From: Exiguobacterium sp. J17977 | Lineage (GTDB): Bacteria; Bacillota; Bacilli; Exiguobacteriales; Exiguobacteriaceae | Reading direction: 5' to 3' | Assembly: GCF_018616375.1 (NCBI RefSeq) | Contig: NZ_JAEQBB010000006.1 | Span: 62,001-126,000, forward strand | Length of the DNA: 64,000 nt | In this document: positions 32,820-41,500 of the stretch, piece after piece | Layout of the letters: each line of letters starts with the position of its first letter | How positions within the stretch are numbered: the stretch's first letter is position 1 | The notes under the pieces: generated by a model | The model's input: only the letters and a program-made list of their open reading frames with translations | Databases searched by the model: none | What the model was told of the DNA's origin: nothing | Made by a program: the position numbers and the translations under genes

Positions 32820-33524
32820 ATGAAAGTTTTAGTCATTGGAGCAACAGGAAAGATCGGTAGACGTGTATTAAAAAGTTTAGCGAAAACGCATCAAGTGACC
32901 GCTTTAATTCGTTATCCTGAACTGCAGGCAGAGTATGAAAAAATGGGTGCGCGTGTGCTCACCGTCGACGTCGAAAAAGAATTGGATAAAGGGATTCATG
33001 AGGCGACGGCCGGACAGGACGCCGTCATCATCGCAGCAACGGCGGGAGCAGATGGATCGAGCAAAGAAATCGAACTGCTGGACCGCAACGTCGCCATGAA
33101 GGCGATTGACGCTGCGAAAAAAGAACGGGTCCGTCACGTCGTCTTACTCAGTGCATATGGCGCCGATCAACCGGACGCTGCACCAAAAGAACATTTCAAC
33201 TTCTTGTCTGCTAATAATGCGGCCGACGAGTATATCGAACATAGCGGTTTGAACTACACGATCATTTGCCCAGTGACAATCGTAGATGGTCCAGGGAAAG
33301 GCTCGATTGAGGCATCGGAAGATTTGAGTGATGCGAGTGGCGCCACGATTTCTGAAACGGATGTTGCGACCATCATCGCCGCCTCGCTCGATAATCGAGG
33401 TTTGTATGGACGTCGGATTGAAGTCAAATCAGGCAGTACCCCAATCAATGATGCGCTTGATTTCGACAGTCGCGGAGAAGTGGCGACAGGTGGCAGAACG
33501 ACGCTCCGTCGACCACAGCGTTAA
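32820..33524 (+). CDS. NAD(P)-binding atypical SDR (YwnB/YhfK-like)
   Basis: A 234-residue Rossmann protein: MKVLVIGATGKIGRRVLKSL (GxxGxxG) at the N-terminus, VVLLSAYGAD and LNYTIICPVTIVDGPGKG later. This is the NmrA/a5 SDR pattern that often lacks a canonical YxxxK and acts in redox or stress. ATG 32820 follows GAGGAGGG. It is followed 27 bases later by a PspC gene and may share its transcript. Confidence 0.85.
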   Translation: MKVLVIGATGKIGRRVLKSLAKTHQVTALIRYPELQAEYEKMGARVLTVDVEKELDKGIHEATAGQDAVIIAATAGADGSSKEIELLDRNVAMKAIDAAKKERVRHVVLLSAYGADQPDAAPKEHFNFLSANNAADEYIEHSGLNYTIICPVTIVDGPGKGSIEASEDLSDASGATISETDVATIIAASLDNRGLYGRRIEVKSGSTPINDALDFDSRGEVATGGRTTLRRPQR

Positions 33525-33551
33525 CGAAAAACTGGAGAAGAAGGTGTCTTG

Positions 33552-33770
33552 ATGGAACGAAAACTGTATAAAGATCCGTCTAATCAAATGATTGCTGGTG
33601 TCTGTTCGGGACTCGGGAACTATTTAGGTGTCGATGTGACGTTGATGCGAATCATCTTCGTCGTCCTCGCCCTATTTGGTGGTCCAGGTCTTCTGATTTA
33701 TATCGTCCTCGCCATCGTCATGAAAAAACCGCCTTCAGAATATGAGGCGGAGCAAGACAGTCGCTTTTAA
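33552..33770 (+). CDS. PspC-domain membrane protein
   Basis: A 72-residue protein consisting of one PspC domain: RKLYKDPSNQMIAGVCSGLGNYLGVD followed by a hydrophobic helix (about 32-55) with FGGPGLLIYIVLAIVM. PspC proteins take part in envelope stress responses. ATG 33552 is chosen over TTG 33549. Located just after the SDR gene. Confidence 0.9.
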   Translation: MERKLYKDPSNQMIAGVCSGLGNYLGVDVTLMRIIFVVLALFGGPGLLIYIVLAIVMKKPPSEYEAEQDSRF

Positions 33771-33773
33771 CTA

Positions 33774-33806
33774 AACGTGCTGACCATTCCGGTCAGCACG
33801 TTTTTT
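33774..33806 (+). terminator. Terminator after the PspC gene
   Basis: AACGTGCTGACC pairs with GGTCAGCACGTT across ATTCC, followed by Ts. Confidence 0.9.
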
Positions 33807-34656
33807 ATTCCATATACAACGTATAAGTCGCCTCGAACGACTCGCCTGGATCGAGCAGTTGCATGTCTTCTTTATGACGGATATCTTTCCGATGCCCTTT
33901 ATAGTCGGCATGTCCGAACCAAGGTTCGAGACAGGCGAACGGGGCGTCAGAATGCGGTGGCGACCAAATGCCGAAGTGGGTGAACTGAGGGGACTCCATG
34001 ACGATGGCCCGACCGCTCGGCTGATGCCGGAGCGCTGCGTATTCGATTTGCTCAAAGATGAGGGCGTCCTGGTCGAATAAATGATGTGTCAACGGGATGT
34101 AACGACGTTCCCCGAGCGGTTGATAGGCGCCGGTCAAATAAGGTCCGTCGAGCAACAAGCGGTCGAGCATCCGCGTCTCGCCAAAGTCGATCGTGTAGTC
34201 TTCGAACGTGCCCCCGGCAAACGGAATGTTGAAGGCCGGATGTCCGCCGATGCTGAATGGGAGCACGATATCGTCTCGATTGATGACGTGGTATGTCACG
34301 CTCAACTCTTCGCCGATTAAGCGATAGATGACATTCAGTTCGAATGAGAACGGATAGTGTTTACGTGTCTCGATCGAATCACGAAGAATGAAGCGGACGT
34401 GTGTGTCCGAAGCCTCGGCGACCTCGAACAGTTCGTCTCGTGCAAATCCGTGTTGGCTCATCGTATATGTCAGTCCGTCATATAAGTAGCGGTCGTCAAG
34501 CAGTCTTCCGACGAAAGGGAACAGGATTGGGGCTTGGCGCCCCCAATACGTCGGGTCGCCTTGCCAAAGGAGCTCCGTTCCGTCGACTTTCCAACTCGTC
34601 ATTTCGGCGCCGTGCGCTTTTAGGGTGACGCTAACTTTCTCATTGTGAAGTTGCAA
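33805..34656 (-). CDS. Aldose 1-epimerase family protein (mutarotase-like)
   Basis: A 283-residue galactose-mutarotase-fold protein. HGAEMTSWKVDGTELLWQGD, GRQAPILFPFVGRL and SQHGFARDELFEV are the N-terminal signatures; SIGGHPAFNIPF gives the conserved His and the C-terminal LEPWFG a further conserved region, a pattern of the YihR/LacX-like sugar-phosphate or hexose epimerase branch. TTG 34656 is chosen because GGAGAG lies 8 bases upstream; no ATG is suitably placed. Confidence 0.85.
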   Translation of the reverse strand: MQLHNEKVSVTLKAHGAEMTSWKVDGTELLWQGDPTYWGRQAPILFPFVGRLLDDRYLYDGLTYTMSQHGFARDELFEVAEASDTHVRFILRDSIETRKHYPFSFELNVIYRLIGEELSVTYHVINRDDIVLPFSIGGHPAFNIPFAGGTFEDYTIDFGETRMLDRLLLDGPYLTGAYQPLGERRYIPLTHHLFDQDALIFEQIEYAALRHQPSGRAIVMESPQFTHFGIWSPPHSDAPFACLEPWFGHADYKGHRKDIRHKEDMQLLDPGESFEATYTLYME

Positions 34657-34730
34657 GATAGTTACTCTCCTTTGAATGATATGATAAGTTAAGTTTAGGA
34701 GTGAACAGTTCATAGAACAAGGGGTAAATC

Positions 34731-35285
34731 ATGCGATTTCATAAACTAGCGATCAGTCTCATCATGGCCGGCCTCATCGCAGGCTTGGCCTATAAAGGAT
34801 ACGACGAGTATAAGACGAGTCAAGCGAGTGAACCGACGGTCGAAGTCGCTACGGATGACGGCGTGCTCGGCGGTCTGGAAGTCGGGCAGCGGGCGCCGCA
34901 GTTCGAGCTCGAGACGACGGAAGGGCAACCGGTGTCGCTCGCCGATTATGCAGGGCAACAAGTTATCTTGAACTTTTGGGCGACGTGGTGTCCACCGTGC
35001 CGCGAAGAGTTGCCAGAGTTGATTGAGTTCGGCGAAGATACAGGCATCCCTGTGCTCGGGGTGAATGCGACGAAAAACGAGCGGCTCGGGAAGCGAGACG
35101 TCGATGCGTTTTTACAGGAAGTGCCGGTCAGTTTCCCGATTTTATTGGACGAGACGGGGACGGTGGAAAAGACGTATCGTGTCGTTGCGCTCCCGACCAC
35201 TTACGTGATTGGTCCGGATGGCATCATCACGGCCAAACAAGTCGGACCGGTCGATTTCGATTGGCTGCATGACCGAACGAAATGA
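34731..35285 (+). CDS. Membrane-anchored thioredoxin-like protein (ResA/TlpA type)
   Basis: A 184-residue thiol-disulfide oxidoreductase: an N-terminal signal anchor (about 5-24) and a thioredoxin domain with NFWATWCPPCREELPEL, giving the WCPPC active site near residues 83-87, and the cis-Pro in ALPTTYVIGPDG. It faces the outside and probably reduces disulfides of exported proteins or apocytochromes. ATG 34731 follows AAGGGG. No cytochrome-maturation genes are adjacent. Confidence 0.9.
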   Translation: MRFHKLAISLIMAGLIAGLAYKGYDEYKTSQASEPTVEVATDDGVLGGLEVGQRAPQFELETTEGQPVSLADYAGQQVILNFWATWCPPCREELPELIEFGEDTGIPVLGVNATKNERLGKRDVDAFLQEVPVSFPILLDETGTVEKTYRVVALPTTYVIGPDGIITAKQVGPVDFDWLHDRTK

Positions 35286-35290
35286 ACGGA

Positions 35291-35330
35291 CAAAGACAGA
35301 CTGGAAAGGGACCGGTCTGTCTTTGTCTAC
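35291..35330 (+). terminator. Terminator after the ResA-like gene
   Basis: CAAAGACAGAC pairs with GTCTGTCTTTG, followed a few bases later by TTTTT. Confidence 0.7.
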
Positions 35331-35533
35331 TTTTTATAATGTTGTTTAATCAGCGCATCGAAATTGGGTGTCATGTCTTCTTCGAGATAGTAATGGTGGT
35401 TATCTCGAATGATGGTATCGCCAACACGTGCTTCTGATGGCAAGAATCGTCTTGGGATAAAACTTGAGCCGTTGTTCCAACGTAACACGGCGTACTTCCC
35501 TTCGACCCGCACCAACGTGCCATACTTGATCAT
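35327..35533 (-). CDS. Small DUF3006-like protein
   Basis: A 68-residue protein. VEGKYAVLRWNNGSSFIPRRFLP and ARVGDTI resemble the DUF3006 pattern (RIEGxxAVL...P...LP...GD), a small beta-barrel protein often found beside ComEC-type or metallo-hydrolase genes; a metallo-hydrolase lies 400 bases away. ATG 35533 has GAGGAAGAGG upstream. Function unknown. Confidence 0.65.
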   Translation of the reverse strand: MIKYGTLVRVEGKYAVLRWNNGSSFIPRRFLPSEARVGDTIIRDNHHYYLEEDMTPNFDALIKQHYKK

Positions 35534-35678
35534 GCCTCTTCCTCCTCAACGAACAGCTTTCTGTCTCTTTTATTCTTATAGAGTGTATTCCCACATTCCA
35601 CAAAACCTACACATATTTGCGCAAGGCTAGACAAGCAAAAGTAAAAACAGAGGCGTGACGAATTGTGAAGAAAGTTAG

Positions 35679-35717
35679 AAGAAAACGCTTTCTTTTTGAT
35701 TTATTTTCTTCTATAAT
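35679..35717 (+). promoter_or_regulatory. Promoter with a cre-like site before the 34-residue gene
   Basis: TATAAT (35712-35717) follows an AT-rich spacer. AAGAAAACGCTTTCTT (35679-35694) fits the cre form WTGNNARCGNWWWCAW at 14 of 16 positions, with the same mismatch in each arm. It covers the -35 region, so CcpA could repress the microprotein gene. Confidence 0.45.
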
Positions 35718-35767
35718 GAAGGCACGGGGTGATTATGACGAATTTGTGAACAATGGGGGTATGGTCA

Positions 35768-35872
35768 ATGTTTTCATCAGCTATGATTGGATTGCTCGCT
35801 GTCACCGGCGTGACCATTTATGGGATTGACCGTATGTTCACGGTCCGTTCAGAACGCGTCACAAAGAAATAG
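35768..35872 (+). CDS. 34-residue membrane microprotein
   Basis: An ATG ORF, too short for usual gene finders, preceded by GGGGG with an 8-base gap. It encodes a hydrophobic helix (MIGLLAVTGVTIYGI, residues 6-20) and a basic tail (RSERVTKK), the layout of single-pass small membrane proteins. It has its own TATAAT promoter and a strong terminator 20 bases after the stop, so the unit seems dedicated to it. Homology and function unknown. Confidence 0.62.
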   Translation: MFSSAMIGLLAVTGVTIYGIDRMFTVRSERVTKK

Positions 35873-35891
35873 GTCTACATAATAGGGGGGA

Positions 35892-35927
35892 ATCGCAACG
35901 TCTTGGGGAGACGTTGCGATTTTTTTA
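35892..35927 (+). terminator. Terminator after the membrane microprotein
   Basis: ATCGCAACGTC pairs with GACGTTGCGAT across a short loop, followed by seven Ts that run up to the stop of the convergent gene. Confidence 0.9.
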
Positions 35928-35931
35928 TGCG

Positions 35932-36732
35932 TCAGTAATCTTGTTGCCGCGACTCGCGGTCTTTCGCTTTTTGCTCGACGTGCTTCCGATTACGTTCATG
36001 GACGCGCTGGAAGAAAGCATGTTCGGGCCAATGCGGAGACCAGACGCGTTCTTCTGGCAAGGCGAGGATATATTCTTCGGCGGCGCTCAGTCGCTCCATC
36101 ATTTTGCTGCGATCGTCACACAAATCGCCATGGCCAGGAATGAGCCACCGAATCTCATACTCGTAAATGGCTGCTTGGAGTTTCTGCAACGACGTCAAAT
36201 ATGCCTCGGCATCGTGTTCGATGAACGGCGGCTCGATGTTGGAGGCATAATCGCCACATACGAGCAGACGTAACGGTTCGACGATTAAAGACATGTGGGT
36301 CGACTCATGTCCAGGCGTCAATAAAAACGTTATGGGCGTAGAGCCTAGGGCGAGGGTACCATCTTCCGAAATCATAATATCAACAGCCGGTTTGACGATG
36401 GGGCGATCGATGTAGTACTGCTCGTAAAACGATTGTATCTCCTCGAGCTGTGAACTCGCATCGGTCTCGACGAACGCTTGAGACGCGATGACGGTGGCAT
36501 CAGGAAATGCATAAGCACCGATGATATGGTCGTAGTGCTGATGCGTATAGATGACATACAGCTTTTTCCCCCGGCGTCGCAATTCGACATCCCGGCGAAT
36601 CGTGGCGATTTCTTCGGGCAACCAGGTCGGATCGATCACAATCAAGCTCTCGTTCGTTTCAATCAATGTTGAAGTCGTGCGCATCAAAGCACTCTCGTAG
36701 ACGGTGAACGGTTGAAGACGTACTTGAATCAC
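35932..36732 (-). CDS. Metallo-beta-lactamase-fold hydrolase
   Basis: A 266-residue MBL protein. The metal motif THQHYDH (HxHxDH), GHESTH (second His), CGDYASN (bridging Asp) and IPGHGD (last His) are all present, so two-metal catalysis is likely. The region between is typical of small hydrolases acting on thioesters, lactones or phosphates; no substrate can be assigned. The start is GTG 36732 with GGAGGG 6 bases upstream. Confidence 0.87.
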   Translation of the reverse strand: MIQVRLQPFTVYESALMRTTSTLIETNESLIVIDPTWLPEEIATIRRDVELRRRGKKLYVIYTHQHYDHIIGAYAFPDATVIASQAFVETDASSQLEEIQSFYEQYYIDRPIVKPAVDIMISEDGTLALGSTPITFLLTPGHESTHMSLIVEPLRLLVCGDYASNIEPPFIEHDAEAYLTSLQKLQAAIYEYEIRWLIPGHGDLCDDRSKMMERLSAAEEYILALPEERVWSPHWPEHAFFQRVHERNRKHVEQKAKDRESRQQDY

Positions 36733-36816
36733 AGGAATCCCTCCTTCTTATCTCCCATCCTTTTCCCGAATTACCGTCATTTAAGCGTTGTCGAAATCGG
36801 TGCTATTATGCTGAAA

Positions 36817-36851
36817 AACAAAAAAGCAGAACGTCGAATGACGTTCTGCTT
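36817..36851 (-). terminator. Terminator of the tRNA-Gly pair
   Basis: AAGCAGAACGTC / GACGTTCTGCTT with loop GAAT and A-rich sequence to the left gives a T run on the reverse strand. Confidence 0.88.
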
Positions 36852-36852
36852 G

Positions 36853-36870
36853 GTGCACGGGACACCGTGC
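36853..36870. other. Second small hairpin in the tRNA 3' trailer
   Basis: GTGCACGG / CCGTGC around GACA gives a 6-bp stem between the tRNA and the terminator. Confidence 0.3.
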
Positions 36871-36911
36871 GGTTATGTGTGCGAGCAAATTCTCGCGTAT
36901 ATGTCGGTAAT

Positions 36912-36985
36912 TGGAGCGGGTGAAGAGAATCGAACTCTCGTCATCAGCTTGGAAGGCTGAGGTTTTACCATTAAACTACACCCGC
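36912..36985 (-). tRNA. tRNA-Gly (anticodon TCC), second of two
   Basis: The reverse strand folds as GCGGGTG acceptor, D arm, anticodon stem CAGC/GCTG with loop CTTCCAA (anticodon TCC), T arm with TTCGATT, and a genome-encoded CCA. The sequence is identical to the copy at 37002-37075, 16 bases away. Confidence 0.95.
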
Positions 36986-37001
36986 ATATGAAATTTTAAA
37001 A

Positions 37002-37075
37002 TGGAGCGGGTGAAGAGAATCGAACTCTCGTCATCAGCTTGGAAGGCTGAGGTTTTACCATTAAACTACACCCGC
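37002..37075 (-). tRNA. tRNA-Gly (anticodon TCC), first of two
   Basis: Identical 74-base tRNA-Gly with encoded CCA, nearest to the promoter. The duplicated gene raises the supply of the tRNA reading GGA/GGG. Confidence 0.95.
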
Positions 37076-37098
37076 GAAACGCTTAACGTTACGGTAAT

Positions 37099-37126
37099 AT
37101 AATAGCACAGGATTTTAGCTTTGCAA
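37099..37126 (-). promoter_or_regulatory. Promoter of the tRNA-Gly pair
   Basis: On the reverse strand TTGCAA (37126-37121) and TATTAT (37104-37099) are 16 bases apart, about 24 bases before the first tRNA. Confidence 0.6.
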
Positions 37127-37203
37127 ACCCTTTTTTGAAAAAACATTGGTTGTTGCGGCTAGGTTGTCTTGCTAAGATAATAGAGGAGAGGAGTGGATGG
37201 GGC

Positions 37204-37563
37204 ATGAGTGAGCGTAAATCCTATTTACGGATGATGAGCGAAGGGTTTCGGATGATGAAACAAGCCAAACAGATCGACCAGGAGACGAAGCTCCGTCAAT
37301 GGACGTTCTCGATTCGCCACGAGTCGGACTGGCAAGTGATTCTTCGAACGGAACGTTTGAAATGGGTCGGCCCGGCGACGAACGAGTTCATCGTCGAACC
37401 GCTGACCGTTCAAATCGGGCCGCTACAGCTCACGCGTCATCTCGAGACGAACGAAGTACGTTTGAAGATCGAGGAAGAATGGGGAATTGAAAGTAAGGTC
37501 GTCTGTGACGACCAAGAGTGGGAACGATTCGTCGCATCGCTCAAACAATTGAAGGGGGAGTAG
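37204..37563 (+). CDS. Unrecognised small protein, first of a three-gene cluster
   Basis: A 119-residue soluble protein with a helical N-terminus (SYLRMMSEGFRMMKQAKQI) and a beta-rich middle (TNEFIVEPLTVQIGPLQLTRH). No known motif. Its stop lies 2 bases before the GTG of the next gene, so it belongs to the same transcript as an Imm11-like and a DUF3805-like protein. The ribosome site is unclear (GGAGTGGATGGGGC before ATG 37204). It could be a secretion adaptor or immunity protein, which is a guess. Confidence 0.62.
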   Translation: MSERKSYLRMMSEGFRMMKQAKQIDQETKLRQWTFSIRHESDWQVILRTERLKWVGPATNEFIVEPLTVQIGPLQLTRHLETNEVRLKIEEEWGIESKVVCDDQEWERFVASLKQLKGE

Positions 37564-37565
37564 TC

Positions 37566-38120
37566 GTGAGTCGAGAAAGGCTATATCGGATTGAAGCGGA
37601 AGCCCGGGGCAGTGCCTGGCGGGCCCGTGTATTGACCGGCATCCAACGATTCCGCTTTTTTAAAGGGGAATTGCTCGCTCCGACTGAACGTCCTTATGTC
37701 GTCTTGAGCATCTCACAAGACAAACAGGCACTCCCCGATTTGATTGAGACGGATATGGGTGTGTTGCTCATCCATGAGCGAATCGGCCCGATCTTTATGA
37801 ACCTATGCCCATATGATATTCAACTCGTTCGAGTCGAGTTGCACACGAGCACTGGGAAGACGGATCAATATTGCGCACTCAACGTATTGCGTCGCTTCGA
37901 GATTGAGCATCTTGAAGATTCGGGCGAATATCGACCGTTAGACCCCGACCGACTCTATTTTTTATCACATCAAACCGTACGATTGAACTTATTCGGGCAC
38001 ATGATTGCCCAAGACCAAAACAGTCAACGCCTTTACGTGACCGAGCGCCTCAAATACGCGCTTCAAGCGAAGATGGTGACAGGTTTAGCATTTAAGAAGA
38101 CGAAGGAGCAAACAGCATGA
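37566..38120 (+). CDS. Imm11/DUF1629-like protein
   Basis: A 184-residue protein starting at GTG 37566, with AAGGGGGAG 5 bases upstream overlapping the previous stop. ALPDLIETDMGVLLIHERIG, then FMNLCPYDIQLVRVEL and YCALNVLRRFEIEHLEDS, follow the order of the immunity protein 11 (DUF1629) domain: a D-x-L segment, a SE(K/R)-like segment, then YxxLNVLR and a D-x-S motif. Imm11 proteins neutralise polymorphic toxins, but no toxin gene is adjacent. The assignment is tentative. Confidence 0.5.
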   Translation: MSRERLYRIEAEARGSAWRARVLTGIQRFRFFKGELLAPTERPYVVLSISQDKQALPDLIETDMGVLLIHERIGPIFMNLCPYDIQLVRVELHTSTGKTDQYCALNVLRRFEIEHLEDSGEYRPLDPDRLYFLSHQTVRLNLFGHMIAQDQNSQRLYVTERLKYALQAKMVTGLAFKKTKEQTA

Positions 38121-38530
38121 AGGAATACGAGATTGACGGTTGGATCCGTCTATCCTACCCAGAACACTTTGAATACAATGAAGAAGAAGACCATGTCAGC
38201 TTTTATTCGGTAGAGGCCGACGCCCAAGGGACGCTTCAGATGTCCATCTATGAAGCCGAGGAAGCACAAGCGCCGAGCGACGCGGCTCTCCAAGAGTTGA
38301 ACACGTTTTTAGGCGAGTTCCCGATTGACGTCAAAGTCGCACCGAGTGTCACGACAGACGCAGGTGGTATGACGACGGCCTATGCGAGCGGAATCGAAGA
38401 TGGGATGCATCTTGACGTCTGGTCACTTACAGACGGGAAACGACTTTTATTTTTGACGTACGTCGCCGATGAAGTGACGAATGAGAAAGTAGAGATTGAA
38501 GCAATCGTCGACTCAATCGAATGGACATAA
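38117..38530 (+). CDS. DUF3805-like protein, third of the cluster
   Basis: A 137-residue acidic protein overlapping the previous gene by ATGA. It begins with GWIRLSYPEHFEYNEEEDHVSFY, followed by GTLQMSIYEAEE, the pattern of DUF3805 proteins (short beta domains found in immunity-type clusters), and has a repeated sheet-like end (LDVWSLTDGKRLLFLTYVAD). No catalytic residues are evident. Cotranscribed with the Imm11-like gene, which suggests a shared protective role. Confidence 0.5.
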   Translation: MKEYEIDGWIRLSYPEHFEYNEEEDHVSFYSVEADAQGTLQMSIYEAEEAQAPSDAALQELNTFLGEFPIDVKVAPSVTTDAGGMTTAYASGIEDGMHLDVWSLTDGKRLLFLTYVADEVTNEKVEIEAIVDSIEWT

Positions 38531-38568
38531 CAAGAGACACGCGCCATCGTCGGCTGCGTGTCTCTTTG
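38531..38568. terminator. Bidirectional terminator between the cluster and the autolysin
   Basis: AAGAGACACGC pairs with GCGTGTCTCTT across a GCCATCGTCGGCT-type loop. Both strands have T-rich flanks. Confidence 0.75.
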
Positions 38569-38572
38569 TGTC

Positions 38573-41500
38573 TTACTGGAATTTTGGAACGTCGAAGTAA
38601 AGTGTATAGGATTCGAGCTGTTGGTACATGTTGTAAATGTTAGTGGTCTGTTTCGTCGCCCAAGCGATGTCTGAGGCGTATTGATTCGTTCCTGGATTGC
38701 TTGGGTTGAACCGCATCTTATAGAGCGTGTTTTGTTTGAGGTCCAAGTTGTTGATATATTCATCTCCGATAAATTTAGCACCACCGATGATGGCGGCTTC
38801 CGGTGTGAACCACCCTTCCTTATAAGCGCGCTCAGCACCTTTGACATGGGCGTTCCCATCAATCGCACCGATGCCGTACATATTGTAAACGGTCTTCGGT
38901 GTGACGGCCTTGCCGTCGACGCTTGAGACGAGTATCCCGGTGGCGAGTGCGGACGTGCCGTGCCCGGTTTCAAGCAACGCATGTGACAACAGATAAATCT
39001 CGTTGACATTGTGTGTGCGAGAGGCGTCGATGAACGCTTGACCGCGGCCGGCTAAAATCCCTTTGCCTACGAGTGATTTGTTCAAAACGGTTGCCGTTAA
39101 ATCGGCCCCCTTCGACAAATCGAGGAACTGGAAATATTCGCGTGACGTCGTCGCAAATGAAGACGGAGACACGTGACGTGTGATTTCTTCGTTTGTCGCC
39201 CGGCGCCAAGAGCGATCATACACACGAATATCATAACCGCTAGGGCGATAATAAGTGATTGTGTAGTACTGATCCGTTTCCCCTGTGATTGCGACTTCTT
39301 CACCCGGATTGATGACTCCAAATGAGTGGGAAGTCATCGAGGCGTCCTTCAAAACGTTGGTGCTTCCAACGGCGTAAATGGCGTTAATATAACCGGTGTA
39401 TACGCCGTATTTTACTTTATACCAAGTTGTCGATCCGACCTTTTGTGTCCCTAAGTACTCAAGTTTGGTGTTGGTTGATACGCTCGTCACGTTTGTAGAC
39501 GTTGCCGATGCGGTCGACTTCAAATATTGGAATCGAGTCGCGAATAGTTCGGTTGCTGAGACTTTTCCAGCCGGTGCGGTCGCGGTCGCCAAGACATAAC
39601 CTGTAAGCGAACCATACTTAACTTTATACCATGTTACGGTCCCGACCTGCTGAGCACCGAGGTATGCGAGTTTCGCATGGTTTGGTAACGTCGCAAGCGT
39701 CGTGGCAGATGACGAAGCTGTCGATTTCAAGTATTGAAGTTTCGTCGTGAACAGTTCGCCCGTCGTACTCTTTGTAATGAATGATTTATGCACGTAAGCG
39801 TCCTCGTTACGAAAAGCGTCCGATTGAGAGAACACGTTGCGCTGGGTCGTAATCATCGAGGCGAGTGTGTATGTGTAAGGTGTCTCGGTGATGACCATTT
39901 CCTTGCTGCCGGCGACAGGCGGTGTATACGGTTTCGTATATGTGAGGGAGATATACCCTTTCACGAGCGAGCCGTTGACGAGATACGAGATGACACCCCA
40001 GTCGCTGCCGACAATCGGCTTCACTTTGACGACCGTCCCGTTCGCGAGCTTTCCGATGACGGCGCCATCGACTGCTTTATTGCGCACGTTCAGCGTCCCG
40101 TTGTTTGCGACGACGACCTCGACTTCACGTTCGGCCTCAAGCTGTTCTTCTGGCACTGGCGGTTTGTCCGCGAAATAACTGGCGGTCGCATAGCCCGTTA
40201 GCGAGCCGTACTTGATTTTATACATGGAACTCGTCAATCCGCTTTCCGAGATTTGTTGTACTTTTGTCCCTGTCGGAATGACGGCAATTTTTGATTTCGG
40301 CGAAACGGACTTGTCGTAAAGAACGACTCGTTGCGTCGTGTAGTAATCTGTCACGACGATCACCTCCGGTTTGTCGACTGAGAAGTGACGTGAAGCGGCA
40401 TAACCGGTTTTCCCGTCATAGCGGACTTTGAACCATGAGCTCGATAGGCCGCTTTGAGAGATTTGTTCGATTTTTGCACCGAATGGAATAGTATCGATTT
40501 TCGTCGCGCCCGAGGCAGACGAATTGTACATCGCCACATTCCGAGTTGCGTAATAAGGTTTGATGACGATCACTTCTGGTGGAGTCGTCGAGAAGTTGCG
40601 GGCAGCGGCATAGCCGGTGACCCCATCATACTCGATTTTAAACCATGAGCTTGCGAGTCCAGATTCCGATACTTGTGTCACTTTACTGCCGGCGCGGATG
40701 GTCCGGAGACGATCTGCACCCGAGGCAGACGATTTATACAAGACGAGATCGCGAGCGGCGTAATAAGGCGTCCGGACGATGACTTCCGGTTTCGTCTTCG
40801 AGAAGTTACGGGCGGCGGCATAGCCGGTGACGCCATTGTAACGAATCTTGAACCATGACGAACTGAGGCCAGCCATGGCGATTTGTTCGACTTGGGCACC
40901 CGAAGGGATGGTCGCGATTTTTGTCGCCCCTGAAGCTGAACTGTTATACAGGGCGACGTTTGTGATTGAAAAATAAGGTGTCGTCACTTCCGGTGCTGTC
41001 GTTTCTGGCGTCAACACGGATGTCGAGAAGTTGCGGGCTGGAGCGTAGCCGACAATCGTGCCATATTGGATTTTAAACCATGAGCCGGTCGCGCCGAGCG
41101 AGGCGAGATGCGTCACTTTGGCACCAGCCGGAATCGTCGCGAGTTTCGTTGCGCCCGAACCGGTCGAGTTGTATAGCACCGCTGTCTTGTTTGCATAATA
41201 TGGTGTTTCAACCGGGACTGACGGCGTGAAGTAACGTGCTACGACGTAACCGGTGTACTTGCCGTACGTCACTTTCATCCACGAACCGGTGGCACCGTGC
41301 GAAGAGATATACGTGACGGTCGCGCCTTTCGGGATGGTCGTCAAGACGGTAGCAGACGTCGATGTCGATGAGCGCAAGTTGACGTTCGCATCGGCCTTGT
41401 AAGCAGAAGCTGAGGTCGTCGACGTTGTTGATGCTGTCGTCATTGTCGATTTTAAGGTTAAATAAGTCGCTGATACGTAACGCTTTTCGCCCTCGAATTC

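Noticed and set aside
36912-37075. Tandem repeat suggestive of an attachment site duplication
   Set aside because: The repeat consists of two complete tRNA-Gly genes with shared promoter and terminator; no integrase or mobile genes are nearby.
40170-41010. CRISPR-like regularly spaced repeats
   Set aside because: Spacing is about 207 bases, inside one reading frame, and explained by SH3 protein repeats.
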